A stretch of DNA of 55,808 bases from an uncultured Mycolicibacterium sp. (GTDB taxonomy: Bacteria > Actinomycetota > Actinomycetes > Mycobacteriales > Mycobacteriaceae), in the NCBI GenBank assembly GCA_945957405.1, contig CAMFLL010000002.1:1-55808 (forward strand), read 5' to 3'. The position numbers were made by a program, and so were the translations under genes. Under the pieces are notes generated by a model, which did no database searches, was not told the origin of the DNA, and saw nothing but the letters and a program-made list of their open reading frames with translations. Shown here piece after piece: positions 17,557-25,308 of the stretch (position 1 is its first letter; each line of letters opens with the position of its first letter).

Positions 17557-19086
17557 ATGGTCGAGCCGTCCGCCCGAGTCACCGCCCGCACCGAACACGT
17601 CGACGTCTTGATCGTCGGCGCCGGTATCTCCGGTATCGGAGCGGCCTACTATCTGCAGAAGGACCATCCCGAGCGGACGTACGCCATCCTCGAGGCGCGC
17701 TCCGCCACCGGTGGCACCTGGGACCTGTTCCGCTATCCGGGTATTCGCTCCGATTCCGATCTCCATACTTTCGGCTACGAATTCAAGCCGTGGGTCGAGG
17801 ACGACGCCATCGCCTCGGGTGACAAGATCCTGACCTATCTGCGCCGGACGTCGGCCGACAACGGTATCGACGCCAACATCCGCTTCCAGCACAAGGTGCT
17901 CGGTGCCGCGTGGTCCAGCGCGGACGCCCGCTGGACGGTCGACGTCGAACGCGCCGACACGGGCGAACTCGTGCAGTTCAGTGCGAACTGGGTGTTCTGC
18001 GCGGGTGGGTACTACCGCTACGACCAGGGCTACACCCCCGAGTTCCCCGGCCGCGAGCGCTTCGAAGGCGAGATCGTGCACCCCCAGCACTGGCCCGAGG
18101 ACCTCGACTACGCCGGTAAGAAGGTCGTCATCATCGGCAGTGGGGCCACCGCGGTCACCCTGGTGCCGGCCATGGCGGCCACCGCCGCGCACGTGACGAT
18201 GCTGCAGCGCTCGCCGACCTACGTCCTGTCGGTGCCGTCGCAGGACCGGTTCGCCATCACCGCGCAGAGACTGTTGGGCGCTGAGCGCGGCTACGCCCTG
18301 GCCCGCCGCAAGAACATCATCAAACAACGCACCGTCTATCAGCTCTGTCAGCGCTATCCGGATGCGGCCCGCCGGCTGATCCGCAGCGTGAACGCCAAAC
18401 AACTGCCCGCGGGCTACGCCGTCGACGAGCATTTCAACCCCGCCTACAACCCGTGGGATCAGCGGTTGTGCGCGGTACCCGACGGCGACCTGTTCAAGGT
18501 CATCAGTGACGGTAGCGCGTCAGTGGTCACCGACCGGATCGACACGTTCACCGAGACCGGGATCCGGCTGGCGTCCGGCGAGGAGCTCGAAGCCGACATC
18601 ATTGTCACCGCAACGGGTTTGAACGTCCAGCTGTTCGGTGGTATGAGCTTGACGGTCGACGGCGAGGCAGTGAATCTTCCCGACAAGGTCGCGTACAAGG
18701 CGATGATGCTGTCGGACGTCCCGAACTTCGTGTTCGCATTCGGCTACACCAACTCGTCGTGGACGCTCAAGGTCGGCCTGATCTGCGAGCACTTCTGCCG
18801 ACTGCTGAGCCATCTCGACGCGCACGGGTTCGACACCGCGACACCGATTTTCGACGATCCGTCACTGTCGACCGGCCCACTGCTCGATTTCGGCGCGGGT
18901 TATGTCCAGCGTGCCCTCGACCGGATTCCCAAACAGGCCTCGGGTGATCCGTGGCGGGTGACGATGAACTACTACCAGGATGCCCGGCAGCTCAGGGAAG
19001 GCCCGGTTGTCGACGGCAACCTGCGGTGCACGGCATCCGCCCAGACCGCGCCGGCCGACGAACCCGTGGTGGCGGTGCTGTCATGA
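17557..19086 (+). CDS. FAD-dependent Baeyer-Villiger monooxygenase, EthA/MymA type
   Basis: A 509-residue class B flavoprotein monooxygenase, resembling M. tuberculosis EthA and MymA along its length. FAD binds at GAGISG (residues 21-26), NADPH at GSGATA (from 194), and the Baeyer-Villiger fingerprint FxGxxxHxxxW is complete at Phe169 to Trp179. It inserts oxygen next to a ketone to give an ester or lactone; EthA homologues also oxidise thioamides. The ATG at 17557 has AGGAG six bases upstream. It overlaps the hydrolase by ATGA, the classic pair in which the hydrolase cleaves the ester product. Confidence 0.93.
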   Translation: MVEPSARVTARTEHVDVLIVGAGISGIGAAYYLQKDHPERTYAILEARSATGGTWDLFRYPGIRSDSDLHTFGYEFKPWVEDDAIASGDKILTYLRRTSADNGIDANIRFQHKVLGAAWSSADARWTVDVERADTGELVQFSANWVFCAGGYYRYDQGYTPEFPGRERFEGEIVHPQHWPEDLDYAGKKVVIIGSGATAVTLVPAMAATAAHVTMLQRSPTYVLSVPSQDRFAITAQRLLGAERGYALARRKNIIKQRTVYQLCQRYPDAARRLIRSVNAKQLPAGYAVDEHFNPAYNPWDQRLCAVPDGDLFKVISDGSASVVTDRIDTFTETGIRLASGEELEADIIVTATGLNVQLFGGMSLTVDGEAVNLPDKVAYKAMMLSDVPNFVFAFGYTNSSWTLKVGLICEHFCRLLSHLDAHGFDTATPIFDDPSLSTGPLLDFGAGYVQRALDRIPKQASGDPWRVTMNYYQDARQLREGPVVDGNLRCTASAQTAPADEPVVAVLS

Positions 19087-19970
19087 CCGAGCGGTTCTGT
19101 GACGCCGGTGGCGGGCGGCAGGTCTGCTACCGCACCGACGGTGACCCGTCAGGCGTCCCGCTGCTGCTCATCGCCGGCCTGAGCATCGACCTCACGGCTT
19201 GGCCGGCGCCGATGATCGACAGCCTGGTCGACCGCGGGTTCTTTGTGATCCGGTACGACAACCGTGACGTCGGGCGCACCACGCCGGGGACCGGCCGGCC
19301 GCCGAATCTGCTGCAGCGGTTGGCGCGCCGGCCCCGTCCGGGTGGTTACGACCTGGCCGATATGGCCGGTGACGGTATTGCCGTGCTCGACGATCTCGGT
19401 GTCGAGCAGGCACATGTCGTCGGGATGTCGATGGGCGGCATGATCGCCCAGACCATCGCCGCCCGTACACCCGGGCGCGTTGCGTCGCTCACGTCGATCT
19501 TTTCCACGACGGGGGCCCGTAAGGTGGGCCAGCCGGCACGGTCGACCCTGCTCATGCTCGGTATGCCGCCGGCCCGCGACCGTGCCGCGGCGATCAGCAA
19601 ACACGTCGCGATGATGAAGCACCTGGCGGGGACCACCCACGCATGCGACGAGGCGGCGGCCGCCGAATACGCCGGCCGGGCGTGGGACCGCGGCCTACGT
19701 GACGGCGCCGGTGCCGGCGTGGCCCGCCAGATGAATGCGATCTTCAGCTCAGGTGACCGCACCGCCGAGCTGAGTCGAATCACCGCTCCCACACTGGTGA
19801 TTCACGGCGACCGTGACCGCATCGTGCATCCCAGCGGTGGTCGTGCCACTGCGGACGCCATCCCCGGCGCCCGGCACGTGACGATCGCCGGCATGGGGCA
19901 CGACATCGCGCCGGGCGTCATAGACCGGATCGTCGAGCTGGTGGCCGACAACGCCGCCGTCAGCCTGTAA
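19083..19970 (+). CDS. Alpha/beta-hydrolase, probable ester/lactone hydrolase
   Basis: A 295-residue alpha/beta-hydrolase with the nucleophile elbow GMSMGG (Ser116), an acid in HGDRDRIVHP and the C-terminal histidine in GMGHDIAPG, giving a complete triad. It is translationally coupled to the Baeyer-Villiger monooxygenase through a 4-base overlap, so its substrate is probably the ester or lactone made by that enzyme. Physiological ketone unknown. Confidence 0.9.
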   Translation: MTERFCDAGGGRQVCYRTDGDPSGVPLLLIAGLSIDLTAWPAPMIDSLVDRGFFVIRYDNRDVGRTTPGTGRPPNLLQRLARRPRPGGYDLADMAGDGIAVLDDLGVEQAHVVGMSMGGMIAQTIAARTPGRVASLTSIFSTTGARKVGQPARSTLLMLGMPPARDRAAAISKHVAMMKHLAGTTHACDEAAAAEYAGRAWDRGLRDGAGAGVARQMNAIFSSGDRTAELSRITAPTLVIHGDRDRIVHPSGGRATADAIPGARHVTIAGMGHDIAPGVIDRIVELVADNAAVSL

Positions 19971-19988
19971 GAGAAGCGGGCGGACTGC

Positions 19989-20756
19989 CTAGACGCGCGG
20001 AATGGTGATGCCGCCGTCGAGCAGCAGGCTGGTGCCGGTCATGAACGACGACTCGTCGGACGCGAGGAACACCGCGCCGTCGGCGACCTCCGCAAGTGTG
20101 CCCACGCGCGCCAGCGGTGTGATCGCCGACGCCGCTGCCTCCTCGGCGGCGGGATCACCGGTGGCGTCGAAACTGTCCTGCGACATGCCTGCGCCACCGA
20201 TTACACCGGGGCACAACGCATTCACCCGGATTCGGCGGTCGGCGAGTTCGAGCGCTAGCGTTCTGACCATCTGGATGATGGCCGCCTTGGTCATGCAGTA
20301 GACGCCTTCGCCCGGGAAGATCGAAAAGGAACTCACCGAACCGGTGGCGATGACCGTCGCCTTGTCGGCGAGCAGATGGTGCATCTGGCGGATGCAGAGC
20401 CATGGCGCGCGGACGTTGATGTCCATCATGTCGTCGTACTGTTCGGGCGTGATCTCCCAGAGCTTGCCCACCGAGATGACGCCGGCATTGAGCACCAGCG
20501 AATCGATGCGGCCGTGACGTTCCCGGACTGCCTCGGCCAGCTCCGCGACGAAATCCTCTGATCGGATGTCGCCCAGGAGGAAATCGGCGGTGACCCCCGA
20601 TTCGCGAAGGTCGGCGAGCAGTGCGTCGGCGCGCTCTCGGTTACGTCCGCACAGCAGCAGCGTGGCGCCCTCGGCGCCGAACCGGGTGGCGACCGCGCGT
20701 CCGATCCCTGCCGTCGCGCCTGTGACAACCGCGACTTTGCCGCTCAATCGATCCAT
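19989..20756 (-). CDS. Short-chain dehydrogenase/reductase
   Basis: A classical SDR of 255 residues: cofactor motif TGATAGIG (12-19), NAG (90-92), and the Ser140-Tyr153-Lys157 triad (YCMTK). The GRNR after strand 2 suggests NADP. ATG 20756 is favoured by AAGGG eight bases upstream; a GTG lies two codons earlier. It converges with the hydrolase of the Baeyer-Villiger pair, so it could supply or reduce a ketone for that pathway; substrate is otherwise unknown. ATAC-4 bases-GTAT at 20862-20873 lies in its upstream region. Confidence 0.88.
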   Translation of the reverse strand: MDRLSGKVAVVTGATAGIGRAVATRFGAEGATLLLCGRNRERADALLADLRESGVTADFLLGDIRSEDFVAELAEAVRERHGRIDSLVLNAGVISVGKLWEITPEQYDDMMDINVRAPWLCIRQMHHLLADKATVIATGSVSSFSIFPGEGVYCMTKAAIIQMVRTLALELADRRIRVNALCPGVIGGAGMSQDSFDATGDPAAEEAAASAITPLARVGTLAEVADGAVFLASDESSFMTGTSLLLDGGITIPRV

Positions 20757-20889
20757 TGGCACTGCCCTTCGAGGTCATGGGAGGTTCGGTGATCGCAGAG
20801 ATCATCCGGTCGGCGCGATGACCGCGCCGACCGCTCCACTGTAGAGCGCTCCTGTGTTGGAATACGGTTGTATCAGTGGTGGATTCGGG

Positions 20890-22062
20890 TCAGGACGACA
20901 GTCCCAGCTTGAACTGGTTCCACATGTCGACACGCTTGGTCAGATCCTCGACGGTCTGGAAGAAGCGCATCTTCGAGAAGAAGGCGTCGCCGTCTGCCGT
21001 GGCGGGAATGAGCGTGCCCTCGAGAAGTTCCGGCGTGAGCCCGGCGGCGGCGGCTTCAGGGCTTTGTGCCTGCTTGAGGCTCAGGTTGCCACTGTTGAGG
21101 GTGTTGGCGATGAACTGCGCCTGCCACGGGACCTGGTTGGTGTAGTTGATGAACTTGTACACCGCGTCAAGCTTTTTCGTGCCACCCTGCTTGGTGATCG
21201 AGTAGTTGTCGCTCCACGCTCCGACACCCTGCTTGACCAAGTGGTTGACCTCGAGATCCTTGCCCTGCTTCCGGAGGGCGGGCACCTCGGAGATGATGTT
21301 CAGCACACCGATGGTGGCCTCGCCCGTCGCGAACTGTGTGGTCTGGTCGTTGAAGCCGGACGTCAGCCGCTTGATCTGCGGCCGCAGCGCCTCCAGCTTG
21401 GCCTGCACCTCGGTGAACTGCTGATCCGTGAGGTCGTAGGGATTGGTGATACCCAGCGACAGCGGCACCATGGGCAGCGACGAGGTCGGATCGTCCATCA
21501 CCGAGACGCGGCCCTTGAATGCGGGATCCCACAGGATGTTCCAGTCGTTGGGCCGCCCTTTGTCGTCGAGATACTTGGCCATCTCTGGGGTGTTCGGAAT
21601 GCTTCCCGGGGTCCACGCCAGCGGATTGTCACCCCAGTTGTAGACGACGCCGTAGAGCTTTCCGTTGGAGGACGCCACCGCCTTCCAGTCGAAGCCGGGT
21701 TCGGGAACGGTGTCGAGCTTGCTCATGTCGATGGTTTCCAGCAGATCGCTGCTGGCGTACGCGTCGAACCAACCCGAGGTGGCCAGGATCAGGTCGAACT
21801 GACCGGGGTTGGCCTTCACCTTGGAGAACATCTCGTCGGGGGACCCGACATTGATCGCGTTGACCTTGATGCCGGTCTCCTCGGTGAACTTCTTCAAGGC
21901 GTCCGCGTTGTGGTAGTCCTCCCACGTCAGCATGTTGATGGTGTTGGCATCGGACGAATCGGAGCCACCACACGCCACCACACCCGCGCCGACCAGGACG
22001 GCGACGACTGCCAGGACGAATAGACGGAACGAGCGAACCAGTCTGGACGGAATGCGTTTCAT
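20890..22062 (-). CDS. PotD/PotF-like ABC substrate-binding lipoprotein
   Basis: A 390-residue extracytoplasmic binding protein for polyamine-like ligands (SBP family 8). It has a basic start (MKRIPSRLVRS), a hydrophobic signal and the lipobox VVAC with lipidated Cys31, then mature sequence INMLTWEDYHNADAL, typical of PotD/PotF. No permease or ATPase genes accompany it, so it must work with a transporter encoded elsewhere. Start ATG 22062 follows AGGAG by eight bases; the longer frame is leader. Its promoter carries the same 30-bp element found before the ferredoxin gene, which ties it to the amine cluster. Confidence 0.92.
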   Translation of the reverse strand: MKRIPSRLVRSFRLFVLAVVAVLVGAGVVACGGSDSSDANTINMLTWEDYHNADALKKFTEETGIKVNAINVGSPDEMFSKVKANPGQFDLILATSGWFDAYASSDLLETIDMSKLDTVPEPGFDWKAVASSNGKLYGVVYNWGDNPLAWTPGSIPNTPEMAKYLDDKGRPNDWNILWDPAFKGRVSVMDDPTSSLPMVPLSLGITNPYDLTDQQFTEVQAKLEALRPQIKRLTSGFNDQTTQFATGEATIGVLNIISEVPALRKQGKDLEVNHLVKQGVGAWSDNYSITKQGGTKKLDAVYKFINYTNQVPWQAQFIANTLNSGNLSLKQAQSPEAAAAGLTPELLEGTLIPATADGDAFFSKMRFFQTVEDLTKRVDMWNQFKLGLSS

Positions 22063-22174
22063 ACATCTGCTCCTGACAGTGGATGGGTGGGGGCGGTCGG
22101 TGGCGGTGGACAACATGTCGCGTTCGCAGTCGGTGGCCGGACGCTGGTAAGTGACCCACGCCACTGCTGGAATC

Positions 22175-22204
22175 AAACCTTATACTTCATAGGTATAAAG
22201 TCAA
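22175..22204. promoter_or_regulatory. 30-bp operator/promoter element, copy 1
   Basis: These 30 bases are identical to 34689-34718. The core is CTTATAC-TTCATAG-GTATAAAG, an inverted repeat with 7-base centre, preceded on the minus strand by TTGACT, a -35-like hexamer. It lies 113 bases before the binding-protein start. The AT-rich symmetric core fits a GntR/FadR-type operator; the regulator at 22988-23776 is the obvious candidate. Confidence 0.75.
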
Positions 22205-22289
22205 GACGGGGAAGATGGTCTCGTCGAACTTTTACCCTGCGGAAACGAGATGACCCACGCTCGTCACGCCGGGCACGGCCAACGCGCTG

Positions 22290-22991
22290 TCAGACGCAGT
22301 GCACGCGCCAGTTGACGCCGGCACCGCCGACCCGGGTGTCGGTCTCCGAGGCGGCACGCATGCGCTCGCCGGGGGAGTGGTCCGGTGAATTCGAGATCAC
22401 CACCCGGTCAGCGGAATTCACCACCACCAATTGGGTTTCCAGTGACGACAATTCGGCGATCAGCAGGCTTTCGAAGTCGGCGACGGTCACATCGGCCGCC
22501 GATGCGCCGATGAACCGCCCGTCGTGCTGTGCGGGAACGGCGAACGTGAGTATGTAGAGATCGGCGCCCGCCAGATCGACATAAGGCCCGCGGACACTGT
22601 TCCTGCCCTGGGCGGCGCCGACGAACCACGACATGGTCGTGTAGTCGTAGGGCTCGCCGCCGAGCCTCGTATTGACGTCGAGAGGCGCGTAATTGCCGTC
22701 GCCCGTGGGCCGCCACCATTCCTGATATCGCGTCGTGCCCCGCACGGCAGCCGGGTCGACGACCAGTCCGGCGCCGTCGAAGTGCGGATGGGTCGACAAT
22801 CGCGACTCGATGAGCGGCCTCATGTCACCCAGATCGGCGATGCTGACCGTACCGTCGTCGGCGGCGGTCCGCGACCACAGCTCGGCCGCCTCCTGTGCGC
22901 CGACGCGGAGCGTGGAGAAGATGTCGCCGACGACCCCATCGACCAGGTCGGCGGCGCGCCGCAGGTCGGTATCGCGTTTGGCGGTGTTCAT
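22290..22991 (-). CDS. Cache (PDC-like) sensor-domain protein without membrane segment
   Basis: A 233-residue protein whose middle (about 60-200) looks like a Cache/PDC sensor domain: the YQEWWRPTGDGNYAPLDVNT strand region, PYDYTTMSWFVGA, then SVRGPYVDLAGADLYILTFA and a later GASAADV. Such domains normally lie outside the membrane and bind amines, amino or carboxylic acids. Here there is no signal peptide and no transmembrane helix. Its ATG overlaps the stop of the GntR gene (ATGA), so the two are co-translated; it may sense the ligand for, or bind, that regulator. I know of no defined function. Confidence 0.75.
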   Translation of the reverse strand: MNTAKRDTDLRRAADLVDGVVGDIFSTLRVGAQEAAELWSRTAADDGTVSIADLGDMRPLIESRLSTHPHFDGAGLVVDPAAVRGTTRYQEWWRPTGDGNYAPLDVNTRLGGEPYDYTTMSWFVGAAQGRNSVRGPYVDLAGADLYILTFAVPAQHDGRFIGASAADVTVADFESLLIAELSSLETQLVVVNSADRVVISNSPDHSPGERMRAASETDTRVGGAGVNWRVHCV

Positions 22992-23776
22992 CTGGACCTC
23001 CGAGCCTTGGCCTTCTTGTCGCTCGCGATCGCCCGCAACTGCAGCTGCCTGATCCAGCGGCTGCCGGCCTGCGCGTGCGCCCGGGCCAACTGGCCTGCCC
23101 GTTCGCTGTCTTCGGCTTCGATGGCAGCGACGATCTCGACATGTGCGGCCTGTACTGCGCCCTGGTCGAGCTCGTCATCGGGGTTGGGGAGCCACAACAC
23201 GTCTGCGGTGTCCCCGAGCAACCGGATCTCCGCGCGGGTGAGGCGCTCGGACTGCGAGGCCACCGCCAGGGCCAGGTGGAAGCGGCTGTCGGCCTGATAC
23301 CGCGCGGCGGGCGTGGCGGCCTCGGGTAACTGCCGCATGACACTGTGCAGTCGTTCCACGTCCTCGTCGGTGGCGCGTTCGGCGGCGACGTAGGCGATGG
23401 CCGCTTCGATGGCCATCTGCTCGTCGCCGACATCGCGCCATTCGGTGACGCTGAAGCGGCGCAACCGGTTGTTGAGCACCTCGCGCGGCGTTTCGCCGGA
23501 CGCGCGGATGAACGATCCTCCGTTGCGTCCACGGCGTGTCTCGATGAGTCCCTGGGCGCGGAGATGCACCAACGCCTCACGCAGCGTGACCGTCGAAACA
23601 CTAAGTTGGGCAGCCAGTTCCGTTTCCGATGGCAGTTGTTCGCCGTCGGCGAGCAGGCCGAGATGGACGGCCGAAGCGATGCGCTGGCCGACTTCCTCGA
23701 CGCGACCGCTGTCCGACAATGGTGAGAACACCGTCCGTCGGGTGAGCTGGTGCTGCGATTCGGTTTCGGTAGTCAA
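22988..23776 (-). CDS. GntR-family regulator, FadR subgroup
   Basis: A 262-residue regulator with an N-terminal winged helix (LPSETELAAQLSVSTVTLREAL, about 47-68, then GLIETRRGRNGGSFI) and an all-helical FCD effector domain whose metal-type residues fall in ADSRFHLAL and later AHVEIVAAIEAED. TTG 23776 is the only early start, with GAG five bases upstream; GTG 23731 is an alternative. It lies within the amine cluster and probably binds the two identical 30-bp elements at 22175 and 34689. Effectors of such proteins are often pathway acids or amines. Confidence 0.9.
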   Translation of the reverse strand: MTTETESQHQLTRRTVFSPLSDSGRVEEVGQRIASAVHLGLLADGEQLPSETELAAQLSVSTVTLREALVHLRAQGLIETRRGRNGGSFIRASGETPREVLNNRLRRFSVTEWRDVGDEQMAIEAAIAYVAAERATDEDVERLHSVMRQLPEAATPAARYQADSRFHLALAVASQSERLTRAEIRLLGDTADVLWLPNPDDELDQGAVQAAHVEIVAAIEAEDSERAGQLARAHAQAGSRWIRQLQLRAIASDKKAKARRSR

Positions 23777-23840
23777 TTCGTCTCGTTACAGCGGGGTCCT
23801 GTGCGGGTGCATCGGCGATGCAGATGCTACCCGCGTGCGC

Positions 23841-25235
23841 TCACCCATCAGTTGAACTGGCATCGACGGCGCGTAGCGCGTCCTCGAGCACATCGAGGCC
23901 TTCGTTGATCTCGTCGTCGGTGATCACCAACGGCGGCAGCAGCCGGATGACGTTCGAGTAGGTCCCGGCGGCCAGCGCAAGCACGCCGTTGCTGTGGCAA
24001 TGCGCAGCCACCTGTGCGCACGCCGCGGCGTTCGGGGTGGTGCTGCCCGGGACCACGAACTCGAGTCCCTGCATGGCGCCTCGGCCACGGACATCGCCGA
24101 CGACGGCGAAGCGCTCACGCAGCCGGGCCAGCCGCGGTGCGATGAGCTCGCCGATGGCCCGTGATCGTGCGACCAGCCCGGCAGATTCGAGTGTCTCGAT
24201 GGTGCCCAGCGCCGCTGCACACGACACCGGATTTCCGCTGTAGGTACCGCCCAGGCCGCCTTTGTGCACGCGGTCCAGGATCTCGGCGCGGCCGGTGATG
24301 GCCGACAGCGGCAGGCCACCCGCAATACCCTTGGCGGTGACGACGATATCGGGCACCACGCCCTCGTGTTCGATGGCGAAGAAATCCCCGGAGCGGCCGA
24401 ATCCGCTCTGGATCTCGTCGGCGATGAACAACGCTCCGGACTCCGCGCACCAGTCGGAGAGCGCGGGCAGGAACCCGTCTGCTGGCACGATGAAACCGCC
24501 TTCGCCCTGGATCGGCTCGATGACCACCGCTGCCACCGAGTCACGGCCGACCTGCTTTTCGATGATGTCGATGGCCCGGGCCGCCGCCTCGGGCCCACTC
24601 AGGCCGTCGCGGAACGGATACGACATGGGCGCACGGTAGATCTCGCCGGCGAACGGCCCGAAGCCCTGCTTGTTGGGCACCGCTTTCGCGGTCATGGCCA
24701 TGGTGAGATTGGTCCGGCCGTGGAACGAGTGGTCGAACACCACGATCGCGTTCCGCCCGCTGACCGCACGAGCCACTTTGACGGCATTCTCGACCGCTTC
24801 GGCGCCGGAGTTGAACAGGATCGACCGCTTCTGATGCGTTCCCGGGGCAAGGCGATTGAGATGCTCACACACCTCGACATAACCCTCGTACGGCGCGAGC
24901 AGGAAACAGGTGTGGGTGAACTGTGCGGCCTGCTGCTGGACCCGGTCGACCACCGCCGGCGCGGTGTTGCCGACGTTGAGAACGCCGATTCCCGAACCGA
25001 AGTCGATGAAGGTGTTGCCGTCGACGTCCTCGACGAGCGCCCCGGCGGCGCGCTGGATGTAGACCGGTAGCGTCGAGGCGATGCTGTCGGCCACCGCGGC
25101 CGCGCGCCGTGCGTGCAACGCCAGTGAGCGGGGGCCGGGGTACGCGGTCACCATACGTCGTCGGGTGAGGCTGGTTTCGGTGGTGGTCGTCTCGGTGGTG
25201 GTCGTCTCGGTGGTGGTCGTCTCGGTGGTTGTCAC
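23841..25235 (-). CDS. gabT: GabT-like class III omega-aminotransferase
   Basis: A PLP enzyme moving the terminal amino group of 4-aminobutyrate or a similar omega-amino acid to 2-oxoglutarate, giving the semialdehyde. It resembles M. tuberculosis GabT throughout; the Schiff-base lysine is about Lys302 (VTAKGIAGG) and the PLP-ring aspartate about Asp273 (FIADEIQSGFG). GTG 25235 is chosen because GAAGGA sits eight bases upstream. This gives an odd N-terminus: four TTTTE-type units (residues 1-20) encoded by 15-bp repeats before the family start near Met28, which is an alternative start. The aldehyde dehydrogenase 73 bases upstream would oxidise the product. Confidence 0.92.
   Translation of the reverse strand: MTTTETTTTETTTTETTTTETSLTRRRMVTAYPGPRSLALHARRAAAVADSIASTLPVYIQRAAGALVEDVDGNTFIDFGSGIGVLNVGNTAPAVVDRVQQQAAQFTHTCFLLAPYEGYVEVCEHLNRLAPGTHQKRSILFNSGAEAVENAVKVARAVSGRNAIVVFDHSFHGRTNLTMAMTAKAVPNKQGFGPFAGEIYRAPMSYPFRDGLSGPEAAARAIDIIEKQVGRDSVAAVVIEPIQGEGGFIVPADGFLPALSDWCAESGALFIADEIQSGFGRSGDFFAIEHEGVVPDIVVTAKGIAGGLPLSAITGRAEILDRVHKGGLGGTYSGNPVSCAAALGTIETLESAGLVARSRAIGELIAPRLARLRERFAVVGDVRGRGAMQGLEFVVPGSTTPNAAACAQVAAHCHSNGVLALAAGTYSNVIRLLPPLVITDDEINEGLDVLEDALRAVDASSTDG
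25176..25235. repeat. Four 15-bp tandem repeats at the 5' end of gabT
   Basis: Units at 25176-25190, 25191-25205, 25206-25220 and 25221-25235. The middle two are identical; the first differs by one base and the last by two or three. On the minus strand they encode repeated Thr-Thr-Thr-Thr-Glu and include the start codon. Copy-number change would add or remove five residues without shifting frame. Confidence 0.85.
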
Positions 25236-25308
25236 TGTGGGGTCCTTCTCTCTCCTGGCGAGGCGGTCAGGGCTGACGTGGTGTCGAACCGGGTGGATGT
25301 GCCGCCGG

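Noticed and set aside
20862..20873. ATAC-4-GTAT as a third copy of the amine operator
   Set aside because: Only the four-base half-sites agree, with different spacing, and it lies before an SDR not in the cluster; too weak to claim.
25176..25235. CRISPR or satellite array
   Set aside because: In-frame coding repeats without spacers at a gene start.
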